From contig NC_135497.1 in NCBI RefSeq assembly GCF_052857255.1, positions 119,984,744 to 120,048,743 on the forward strand: 64,000 nt of DNA, written 5' to 3'. Below, piece by piece: positions 54,500 to 64,000 of this stretch. Source of the stretch: Amblyomma americanum (taxonomy: Eukaryota > Arthropoda > Arachnida > Ixodida > Ixodidae). The position numbers and the translations under genes are program-made. The notes under the pieces are model-generated. The model was not told the origin of the DNA and searched no databases. It saw nothing but the letters and a program-made list of their open reading frames with translations. Each line of letters opens with the position of its first letter. Position 1 is the first letter of the stretch.

Positions 54500-54850
54500 A
54501 GCTTGTAATGACGTCATCGTTGCATAAATTTAAAATTACCACTGCATTCGCCCACATGCTGCCGCTCGTCGTCCGACGCCGCCAAACAACGCTTCGTGGG
54601 CTTCACCTTCGATGGCGTTCGTTCTCTTCGTTCAAGCAACCATTTCTTCGCTGCAAACGTAGCGCCGCCGCACATGACGTCACCACTGCAGCTCCTGCCC
54701 AGCGCTGTGCACTGCGGAGAACCCTGAGCGCCTACGCGGCTTCATACGGTGATTACGTCACCTTTTAAAATGCTAGCACATAAAGATCTCGCATTCTTTA
54801 CGTGCAAGTTTCACACATTCGACCCTTAAATCTCGTCGAATTCTAAAGCC
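54500..54850. repeat. Diverged copy of the MITE at 44515-45075
   Basis: Shared blocks in the same order: CCAAACAACGCT followed by a GGGCTT stretch, TTCAAGCAA, CGCTGTGC(A/G)CTGCGGAGAA, GATTACGTCACC(A/T)TTT(C/T)AAATGCTA, and CTTTACSTGCAAGTTYCAC, ending at GAATTCTAAAG or GATTTCTAAAAG. The left inverted end is poorly preserved. Confidence 0.6.
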
Positions 54851-57800
54851 TCTTTAGTTGCCCGTTAAGATTTCCCAGGGACACGAGCTGTTGGAAATTG
54901 GGTACTCCCCTCACAGCAAACGGTCGATGACAGGGGGAGTACGTGCGAAAGAGAAAAAAAAAACACTCGGTAGGGGACAAACGACAACGCGACACCGGCC
55001 GGTACAAGGTAGACCAAGGTCATGAGTGGCCGGTTTGCACTCTCTCTCTAACGCCCCATAAATCAATCCAGACGAGATTCCTAGTTCTCATCCCGCTATT
55101 CACGTTTTGTGCGAGTGTTTCTTGTTACTCTTGGCTTCCCTACTGTAAACACATCAAATTGTAACCCATCGTGAGCGCATCGTTACTTGAGCCTTTTGTG
55201 CGTGCGATCTCCGCCGCCCGAAGGAACCTCCGCGCACTCTTGCTGGCAATTAGAGCGGTTCGGAGCAGGCAGATTTTTCAGCCGCCAAGTGCCACTTTGT
55301 TATCGTTGAAGTTGAGTACACTGATCTGATACATACGCTCTGAAAATCCTGTCTGTGTGCGTGCGTGCGTGCGTGCGTGCGTTCGTGCGTGCGGGAGTTA
55401 AGTGTCAGTGTCTTTTGCTTTATCTTTCTCACCTTCATCTGGAGTGGCCTGCCAGTTCAATAACCAGGCTAGCACCTCAAGTGATCACTAAAAATTTCCT
55501 AGCTTCAATTTCTTGCTTTCTTGGTGTTCCTGTGTAAGCTTCAAGCACGCTGATCATGCAGAGAAGTGATAAAAAACCTCGAAAAGCAAATAAAAAAGCA
55601 CCGAAAAACCAGTCAGTGGCTGCTCAGGTGCCCGAAAGTTCCTAATATGCCGATCAAAAGAGCTTAATGTAAAAAAAAAATGTTCCAGAATTTTCAGAGC
55701 CTTTTCATAACAACCGTGGTTCGCAGTGGCACAAGAGGAGCGGTTTCTTCACTAAAAAACGAAGCGGTGCAAAACGATAGACATTATACCATATCCCTTA
55801 TTGCTTATTTTTCGCTTTAATTAAGCTTTAAACGTCACTGTTAAGCTTAAACCCTTTTCGTTAACGTTTCAAGTGTTACTTGTACAACGCTTACACCCTC
55901 TGTGGTGCTTGAATTTGCTGTTATTCACTGTATTAAAGGTTTAACTGAACTGTGCTTAAAGCAGGTGCTGTCTGAACTTCCAGACTGAAAATTTTCCCCG
56001 TTTCTTTTTTCGCCCCAAATAATAAAACAGTACCACCTATTTCAAATTCCTTGTTCGCAGCCTATATGTTTTCTGCAATAGTTTCCCTTGGATGAAAGCG
56101 AATTGCGAAAAATTTTGCGCACTGAAATTTCGGTGAGCGTTGAGAAACCGCAGGGCACCGGTGATACAGCAGTTCTATCCCATTTCGATTTTTTTCGTCT
56201 CATCATTGGCTTGAGCGACGCTACACTTTCGCTCTCGGCGGGTTTTGCCAGTCGGTGCGGCGGACGATAAGCATAGAATTGAATCAAGAGATAAAGAACA
56301 AGCGTATTGCACCAGCTTAGGTGGTCGATTTAATCCGAAGTCCTCTATTGCACTGTGCGCCATAGCCCTGGTGGTGTAGCTTTGGCCTAATAACTTGACT
56401 TTGGCTTATGAAAAAGTCATTATCCCTATACGTATTCGCGGAGCGTCCTTCATGTTACCGCATAAAAAGGGCGTTTATACATGCTTTCTATCGCGCACAT
56501 GTGAACGCGGCAGTCTGATATAATTTAAGTTTCGCGTAGGCACTAGGCGAGCAACTGCGAATAAAATCAAAATGCTTAATACAACTGTGTAAAAAGCGGG
56601 TTATCGTTATCGGTAAGCATGCGCATAAAAGTTAGGGAAATATTAGGCGCGTTATTCCCCCGTCAATGGCTCCGATGATATCACGAACTTATTCCAATTC
56701 TATTTTTACTCCTTCACCCTTCGTGATATACTCAAGCGCCACTTGCACACACCCGCTGTCTCAAGGGATCTGCCACTGGGCGCGACGAACGATAAGAACG
56801 GAATGTAACCGAAGGAAAACAGGAGTGTATTATACCGGCCCCAGCAGCCTGCACATCCGGTGTCGTGTCTTTTTATCGCCGTAAGCCGACAGCGGGTGGA
56901 GCGCAGCTCAAAGGACGGCGGTATATCGTTCGTTGAAGACATTCCTCTATCTTGGCGGCTGGGCGAGCACACTTCTTTTCTCCGTGAAGGGTGCGAGGCC
57001 TTCCCTCTTTGTTTACCACGGAGCAAGAAAAAAAAAACCACGTGGGCCGGGAAGCAAAGTTCACGAAGAAGCGTGCACACCTCCCCTTCTCCCCGCACCA
57101 AGCTTGTGCGATCCAATGGCGTCAGCCAGCCTGGAAATGTTCTTGGAAGCCAAACATGCTGCAGTACGCGCACATCTGTTCGCGCGTGTGCGTGTGTGCG
57201 TGCATGCGCACAGGCAAGCACTTGCGCAAGAGCGAGCCAAGAATGCGAAGAAACCGAGCGGACCCAGCGATGCGGTGAAGAGCGTTGCGTGCACGGAAGA
57301 TGTCGCGGCGGAAGTTTTATAGCATATGGCTGTAGCTAAAAGTAAGCTGTAAATACCAGCCCTATATATTCACATGTAGTCAGTGGTGCGCGTTCATAAT
57401 GGCCCCGTCATTAATTTCGCCTTCCCTTAACCACTTTTCTGCACTTCGCTAACACATGCATGAGCTGTGTACACAATAGGCGCCAAGGACAAATGCACTC
57501 CTGCTCTTTTACTTCTTCTTGCTCATTTAGCGTCAGTGATACTCGCGCGCCTTTCGTCATCTCAGTCCAGCACAGTGAGCATCGGCTAAGCAAGCAGTGG
57601 TGCATGCATCAGCGAAGGAGTGTTTAATTCGTGCGAAGATGTTTGTGTGCTTGCTTGGCTGTTGAAATTTGACCAAGACACATTAAAAAGGCTTTAAAAC
57701 GTTTCGAAACAGCACAATTTCTCCCCAAAGGCGTCACGTTACATATGGCATGCCATGACTGAAGGACAATGCGGCCTTCTCACCGACAATCTCGAATACC

Positions 57801-59072
57801 TCGCGTCGCCATCGGCCAAGTTACCTATTATTTGCTTTTGAGTCGGGCATATACAACTGAAGTTCCATGAGCGATGAAAAACTGCGAGGGAAAAAAAAAT
57901 CTAGTGCACTATCCTCCCTCGCACTCGACTAAAACTAGAGGGAAGGATAGAGGGAGGGGACTACCTGTGCTTACAGTCTTCGTGAGTTATAGCGGTCTGC
58001 ATTTTCTTCTTTCATAATATGCAAGACAGGACTTTCACTCATTAACACAGCATTAAATTCTTGAGAAGAAAATGGCAGTGAGGAGTCTAGCGTTGAGGAT
58101 AGAGCGGCAGGCTTTCAAATAGATATATACCTCGATGTTCCGCGCTCAACAAAGTGGCTCAAAGCTTGACGCAAGGCGCCTGTATAGCCAGTTTCGACAA
58201 AACGAACTTGCTGCGCACATACGCTCACTAGTCCGATAATATATAACAGCTCACCCTCATTTAAACATAACAATTTGAATAGATATCAGGGGACTAGACA
58301 GGGGAGGTGATTCCCCCCTCCCCCTCCCGTGTAAATCGGGGCTTTCTCTCTGGTTCGACTTTTACGATTCACGCGAACATCTCAAGCAACTACGCAAAGG
58401 GAAGACAGCAGCAGTCCCCGAAATCTCAGGAAAAGCACTGCGACTCTCCAGCGACAACACCCCGAGTTTCACGCGCGAAGAGGGCGCTATATTATGTTGC
58501 ATGTGAACTCAAACAATAGCCAACCCTGGTACGCATGCCACAGGCAACTCCAACAAATCTTACTCCGGCTCCCAACCCAGCAGGTCCATGCTGCGATAGT
58601 AGTAATAATGGAAGCATCGCTGAAGCTCCGGTCGGAGCCCTGAAAGTAATTTTTTTTTGTTTCCGCGCCGAGTAGAAAAGCAACACCTGTGTGTCACTGC
58701 TACTTTCCTAAGCGCCAGTGAAGAGGTTCACGTTTGGACAACCAAGTTGCCTGCCGCGTTCGTCTGCCACATCTTCACTTGGCCACACAAGACGCTTCGA
58801 CAACCTCAAAGAACGTAGTTTACGTCGTGCTTTTTTTAGCAGGCCTGCAAGATGTTTCCGCGTCTATAATCAACCACAAATAATCATAAGCGCCAAGAAA
58901 TTCCAAGAAAAGTGTTTTTTGATTCAGCAATTACATGGCAATCGTCATGAGCCCTCGCAAGCGCTGACTTGAAACAACTGTACAGACAACAGGAGCTAGT
59001 TTTCTGTTTGGAGAAAAAAAACAAATAAAAGTTCATAGTTTTTCGAGTTGTGCGAACCAAAGCAACACTGTA
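54851..59072. other. Intergenic, mostly nothing identified
   Basis: A (TGCG)n microsatellite lies at 55356-55393. A weak SINE-body remnant (GGTGGTCGATTTAATCCGAA, then TAGCTTTGGCCTAATAAC) lies at about 56312-56395 on the plus strand. The frames at 56706-57339 are open on both strands without recognised domains. No exon is supported. Confidence 0.45.
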
Positions 59073-59255
59073 GACTATGAGGGATGCAGTAATGGAGGGC
59101 ACTGGATTATATTAGATCACTATGGGCACTTTAACGTTCTCCGATGTCCCGGCACACGGGCGCGCAGTTCTCCGGTCGTTTCCCGGCCACTGCAGCCGGG
59201 ATCACGCGAACTCGGCCTCAGCAGCCCAACGCCACAGCCACTGGCCGACCGTGGA
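59073..59255 (-). repeat. Ruka-like SINE, old and diverged
   Basis: On the minus strand CGGTCGGCCAGTGGCTGTGG stands for the head, GCGTGATCCCGGCTGC for the B-box zone, and AACGTTAAAGTGCCC with CCATTACTGCATCCCTCATA for the body and end. Many changes; no target duplication. Confidence 0.6.
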
Positions 59256-60236
59256 GGGCAGAGGGAAAAGAAAGGCGAAAAAAAGTGAAACAACACCGCT
59301 TCCCCTCAGTTACATTATTCAGCCGCACTAATCTGAAGTGCGACTGATTAATGCTACTGCGGGTCGCACCGAACTGAAAGAAGAGATGGGAGGCAGGAAC
59401 AACAGCACGTTTCATTCATCAGAATATTTTATCGCATATTACAGCACCGGTACATAACGCCACCTCTACATTCGCTTTCTGGCCCACTATTCGCGGTCAC
59501 AATACACAATACAGGGCTGGTAAAACCAGTTGCACTATCGTGTTATCGCAAATATCTAAGCAATGCTGCCTGATAATTTCGTCTCAAAGCTGCTTCAACA
59601 GTAAGTATGTTGTAATTTTAAGTAAGAAGGAACTAAAAGACTGAGACAAAAAGAACAAGACGATCACGCGCTGCAAAGTAGCCCTCTGGCTTCTTAACAA
59701 AACTTAATGCATGAAGCGTAAACTATGGACACGCCTTCTTCACATATCTAAAACGCGCATGAATAAACCGGATTGTTTCATTGGCGAAGACGACAATGGA
59801 GATTGAAACAAGATGTGCACGTTATAAGACGCCAAATAGAGCGACAGGTAGCTGCGTCCTGGTCCTCTTCGCGGGAGTTCCTCTCAAAGGCTGGGCGCGC
59901 CACATGAGCACGCTGGTTGCGGAGCAGATTCGCACTCTCTTGTACGGAAGCCCCTACGTTGTCTCTACTGAAAAAAACAACAACAAAGCTTCAGAGTAGC
60001 GCCACCGGTTCAGTGGCTCTCTCGAGAAGATTCATGCAACACTACTCTGTTGCGTTGTTGCTTATTCGAAACGCGAGCTAAAGCATACAGAATGAGGTCA
60101 CGCAGTATGCTTTAGCTTCGCCTCCACATAAACCTCCGGGCATACCTAACAAATGCCACGAGCTTACGACCAGTGCTCGTCCGTAAAAGTACTTTCTGTG
60201 TCGTGCCGAAGTGACTCCCGGGTGTAGCGCGGCCTC
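59256..60236. other. Downstream flank and probable 3' UTR of the phosphorylase gene
   Basis: The minus-strand transcript of the phosphorylase gene should end in this stretch. I could not place a convincing AATAAA signal. A 13-bp perfect inverted repeat lies at 60076-60117, 120 bases after the stop. Confidence 0.45.
60076..60117. repeat. 13-bp perfect hairpin in the probable 3' UTR
   Basis: AGCTAAAGCATAC at 60076-60088 is exactly inverted at 60105-60117 as GTATGCTTTAGCT, with a 16-base loop. It falls downstream of the phosphorylase stop on the transcribed strand. Confidence 0.7.
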
Positions 60237-63102
60237 TCAGGCGTCCATCCGCTTGATGAGAGTCCTGACGAGTTTCTCGAGGTCCTTCTTGCGCTTCTGA
60301 CCGGTTTCAAGGACCTCCTCGTGGTTGGCCACCTGCTGCGTGTCGTAGTTGCTGATGCACTCGTTGCTGATGAGAGAGAGCCCGAAAACGCGCAGGCCAC
60401 AGTGTCTGGCCACGATGACCTCGTGCGCCGTGCTCATGCCTGCGACAATCAAACGGGCAACGGTCGTCCACCTGCTCCTACTACACAAGAGCGAACAGAG
60501 GGAAACGAAACAAGCAAAGTGTACTTGGACAGCTTCAGCTCCGAAGCCGAGGTAGTGTTGCCACGCGCAGTGTGTCATACCGCTTACTAAATCATTCAAT
60601 AAAACTCGCACCGTAAGAAATTACATGTTGCATGCTGCGTGAAACCATGCTATGAAACTCGCATGCTGCCTGAGATGTTCCTGTAAGTTGCTTGGCTGCT
60701 AGTGCAAAGGTGTGTCTTTCTCTAACAAAATTTTGGAATGATACGACTTCAGCGACTCGTTTGTTTGTCGACACACTTTCTACGGTCAAGTGCGAGAGCT
60801 CTTTCGTTTAGTTAATTGAAGCCGGCCATGTCAGTGTCGTGGCTAATAGGAAACATCATTAAGGCTGATGCGGACAAGATCACCTACCACAAGCGTCTGC
60901 GCCGAGCACCCGCAGCATATTTATCTCGGCTACAGACTCGAAGTTTGGGCCACCCAGCATGCAGTAGACGCCTTCTCTGAGGTAAGGCCACAGTCCAAGT
61001 TCTTCGTTGGCGATTTTCTTGGCCAGCTCCCGGAGCTTCCTGTCGTAAGCGTTGCTCATGGCCGGAAACCTCGGGCCCCACCTGTAGATAGATATAAAAT
61101 ACAGAGCCAGTTAGACTTACGACAGATTCTCTCACGGCATCAACCTGCGTGAAATGTTGACATTAGCGCTTGTGGAAGGCAATGGCCTGAGAAGGCATGC
61201 ATTTCTCAATACTCCCGAAAATCTGTACATGACAACCCTACCGCTTTTATAAAAAGAATAACGGCGCTTAACAATGGAAGCTTAATAGCGCAATTAATAT
61301 TATTTACAATAATGTCATCTGCATCACTCACTACAAAGGCTAACAGTATTTTGAATTTGTATGCCGATTATTTGATTCCCTGCGAAAGTCGGCAGCACTC
61401 AGCGCAATTTGCGTGTCAGACGCCTGTGATCAAACAGGAATTGTTGGAAGTTGCATTTTTATAGTGCGTGTCCATTCTCTGCTGTCGCTTCTTGTTTCAA
61501 ATCGATCAAAATATTCCTGAAAACTTATGTTTGTTTCAGGTTTCTGGTGTCTCTTGGTTAACTTCGCGATGTAATTCACGTCGCATTTCTCCATATGAAG
61601 GCTGAAAACTAAACAGTTACCTTTCATCATTTCGGCCCTTCAGAGGATTGTCGCCACCGAGACCAGGGAAGTTTATGTGGTCCCGGATGATCATGATATC
61701 GCCAGCTTTGAAGTTCGGGTTGACACCGCCAGCGGCGTTTGTAACAATAAGGGTTTTCACGCCAAGCAGCTTCATCAACCTCACCGGCATGGCACACTGA
61801 AAAATAAAAAAAAAGGGGGGGGGGGGGTCAACACGATGCCGTTATGTGCGCTGGCAGTGCGAGTTGATTTATCATTGTCGGCACATGCAACACATTACAA
61901 AAAAAATATTACCAGCAGAAGTTTTTGGCTACTCAATAATGAATAGCTATCAGGCTCAATTTCGCGCTGCAGGCTGGTGATGAGATTTTCTTCTTTATTT
62001 AGAACTCTACATCCTGTTAACTCTAAGAACATTGGAGGAGCCCTGAAGTCTCGCGATGGCACCTACAACAAAGATGGCGCTTTTTAGAAAAAGCTTCTTG
62101 AGCTCAGTTGTTTAACAACTCTTTTCTTCACTACAGTTCTCCGAAACTATCTTTCACGCACTATTTCGTTACAGCTTGTTACTGCACCATTACAAAACTT
62201 ATCACAATACTTTTAGAGGTTCTAATAATCTATCACTCCAGGGTTTAAGGTATGTGACGGAGACAAGGCTTTCAACAGCCAAAATCACAAGAAGCCGTAT
62301 GGTGTTGCATGTTAGCCGTGCCGCTGCGGTATAGGTGCAATTAATAGCTCCCAGGTTTTAACTTCGTAACTCGCAGGACTAGTAGGACTCCAAACACAGT
62401 GCACCAAAAGTGACTCTGGCGATATAAACTGAAGGATAAAGAAGGAACAGAAAAATACTCTCGTATAGTCAAGCACGTACAAATCCAGCTTTCTAGGACA
62501 CCACTTTTTATTTTGAGGCAACTGTGAAATATTGTAGGATACTGTTATAGGATATATCGATGGGAATGGACAAACCTTCTGATGCGTTGCGAAATCTTGC
62601 TCTTAAAGTTTGCAATGCGCTCACATCGAGTATAGTTCAGACTGCCATAAAAAAACCAACTGGGTGCGTTTTTTACAATTGCAGAAAACTACAAGCGTTC
62701 CAAGGATAGATCTGCGGATATATTTATTGTACCATGGTACAATTTTACGTTATGGGAAAAATTTGCGTTCACAAACAACTTCCCGCTGAAAAAAATTTGC
62801 TTATTCAGAATTTCTGGGTACGAAGACAAAAATCCTCTTCTGCTTCAGTTTGTGCTTTTCGTGCCCATGCACATCACTACTCATTTGTACCACGCTGTGA
62901 GATAACGACGTGCCTGAACAACATACACGCGACTGTGCTAGTTATGGCTGCGCGACAAAGTTTGGTGCGGGTGACACGAGGATTGCATAAACATGTACCT
63001 TCCATAGCGGGTAGCCCTCGTAAGGGTGAAAGCGTCCCTGCATGCATATCACTATCTTTCCCTCGAGTTTCCCGAAAACCAGCTTCCCGCTGTGGCCAGG
63101 AA
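60237..63102 (-). CDS. PNP: Purine nucleoside phosphorylase, last four coding exons (5' exon not seen)
   Basis: The trimeric purine-salvage enzyme splits inosine or guanosine with phosphate into base and ribose-1-phosphate in the cytosol. Minus-strand exons, all with GT-AG borders: 63102-62999, 61796-61621, 61081-60888, 60439-60237 (stop TGA). Phases agree across every junction. Visible motifs: GHSGKL (phosphate-site His region), [11 protein letters not shown] (Arg, His, Tyr, Glu of the active site), [10 protein letters not shown], the [17 protein letters not shown] loop, [10 protein letters not shown] (Phe and Glu for base binding), [18 protein letters not shown] (Ser at the phosphate site), SLISNE (the purine-specific Asn) and ANHEEV. 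Against human PNP, roughly the first 60 residues are missing, including the phosphate-binding GSGLG loop. They must lie in an exon upstream, within the 63103-64000 stretch or beyond the window. All key residues in the visible part are kept, so the gene looks functional with 6-oxopurine specificity. Confidence 0.96.
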
Positions 63103-64000
63103 CTGCAAGCAAAAAGGAGACACGACACATTGAGGCTTTTCACAGTTGGCGTCCTCGCAAAATCGTGCGCGCACAGCAGTGTCATCATAGTGAGCGCATT
63201 CTCAGCAGCGCCTTGGCGTTGGAATAGGGGCAGATGCTTAAACTGTTAACAGCAAGAAGTTGTACTGTTCTTTCTTGAGAAGAAATAGATGGGTATTTCA
63301 TTAACCCGTTTCATAATGCGATTGCTCACTTAAAAGCCAGGTACCTGCTTTTTTTTTTAGAAATTGTTCTTAATAGTAGACAATCTTATGAGGTGGTCCC
63401 AAGGCGCCGACCTCAATCGCAAGCGCATGTGAGATATTACACTCGGCGGTCTGCAGTTGAAAGGAAAAAGCCGTTCCGATTCGATACGACATGCTTTTTT
63501 GATGGCGCGCACACCACTCCTACCAATGCTCAGCCGCTAGTACAGTAGAAAAAAGAAGTGCTTCGATGCAAACGTTACTTATGCGGATGCGGAAGGATGC
63601 GTGACTTGTAGCTTCGGTGAATAAATTGACTTCAACTGGCGAACGAAAGTGGCATGTTTGTGACTGTAATTTTTTTTGCATGTCTATGCCTGCTAAAGAG
63701 AGAAGAAACATGTATATAGATACTTCAAGAGTTATTTGTACTCCCGGAGGCGCAACGTATTGCGCTTTGTGCAAATGGGACCGCCCCCTAAAAGAATTGC
63801 TCATAAATCCGCTGCTATCATGCTCTTGATGGTGACGATCGTGTTTTTCGAATTCCCCCAGTGTTGACCTCTCAGCTGGTTGATAGGCCAGCAGATCGCC
63901 TTCCACAGAGCCTGGCTGCAATGAATAAACGAAGATACCCACTATTTGCCCACCGCATATGACGGCGTAAAGTTCCCATATACATCCTTCATGCGCTCAC
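63103..64000 (-). other. Upstream intron of the phosphorylase gene (probable)
   Basis: No GSGLG-type exon was found in any minus-strand frame here. The previous exon must end with the first base of a valine codon followed by GT. It probably lies beyond 64000, making this stretch intron. The 140-codon minus-strand frame at 63942-63520 shows no similarity to the missing N-terminus. Confidence 0.5.

Noticed and set aside
56706..57339. Frames of 171, 159 and 129 codons on both strands
   Set aside because: They overlap one another in opposite directions and resemble nothing recognised. Composition and chance suffice.
63520..63942. 140-codon minus-strand frame as the missing PNP N-terminus
   Set aside because: It lacks the GSGLG loop and any similarity to PNP, and its end does not give the required phase-1 donor.

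Overview
The window looks like nuclear DNA of an ixodid (hard) tick. Three things suggest this. It carries about fifteen copies of a tRNA-derived SINE whose head and body resemble the tick SINE 'Ruka' (name from memory). It is packed with decayed non-LTR retrotransposons and short DNA transposons. Its one clear host gene is an intron-containing animal-type purine nucleoside phosphorylase. Genus cannot be fixed from this sequence alone.

Layout. 1-3860: no recognisable gene. 4174-5703: a TTAA-flanked DNA element containing a second SINE family and a complete non-autonomous hAT element with an 8-bp target duplication. 6387-7102: a MITE with GTCGG-rich ends. 10784-13320: a three-level nest, in which a long-terminal-inverted-repeat element holds a LINE tail that is itself split by a complete dead mariner. 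13363-18010: SINEs and a GC-rich block. 18600-25160: a nearly full-length, badly decayed LINE on the minus strand (LINE-A: 5' leader, ORF1 with zinc knuckles, endonuclease, RT, RNase H, zinc tail, 3' UTR), broken by a SINE and a MITE. 25369-30051: a LINE zinc-finger tail, SINEs with target duplications and another GC-rich block. 32389-34800: nested SINEs, a 30-bp minisatellite and a LINE RT fragment. 36236-42850: a large inverted repeat, then LINE-D (interrupted by a 1165-bp TAT-flanked DNA transposon and ending in a tandemly doubled 3' UTR), then LINE-E. 43279-43635: an LTR with a primer-binding site matching tRNA-Leu. 44515-54850: MITEs, a (TA)n tract, a possible secreted-peptide exon, a Penelope-like GIY-YIG fragment between inverted repeats, and a SINE-in-SINE nest. 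60237-63102: four 3' exons of purine nucleoside phosphorylase on the minus strand; the 5' exon or exons are not visible.

The host gene acts in purine salvage. Everything else identified is mobile DNA or its debris, and the insertion order can often be read from target duplications and restored reading frames. I did not find a multi-gene undescribed system. The items most worth a second look are the 1165-bp TAT element with a remnant two-exon gene, the Penelope fragment with inverted flanks, the four-cysteine, multiply glycosylatable exon at 48956-49167, and the nested insertions.
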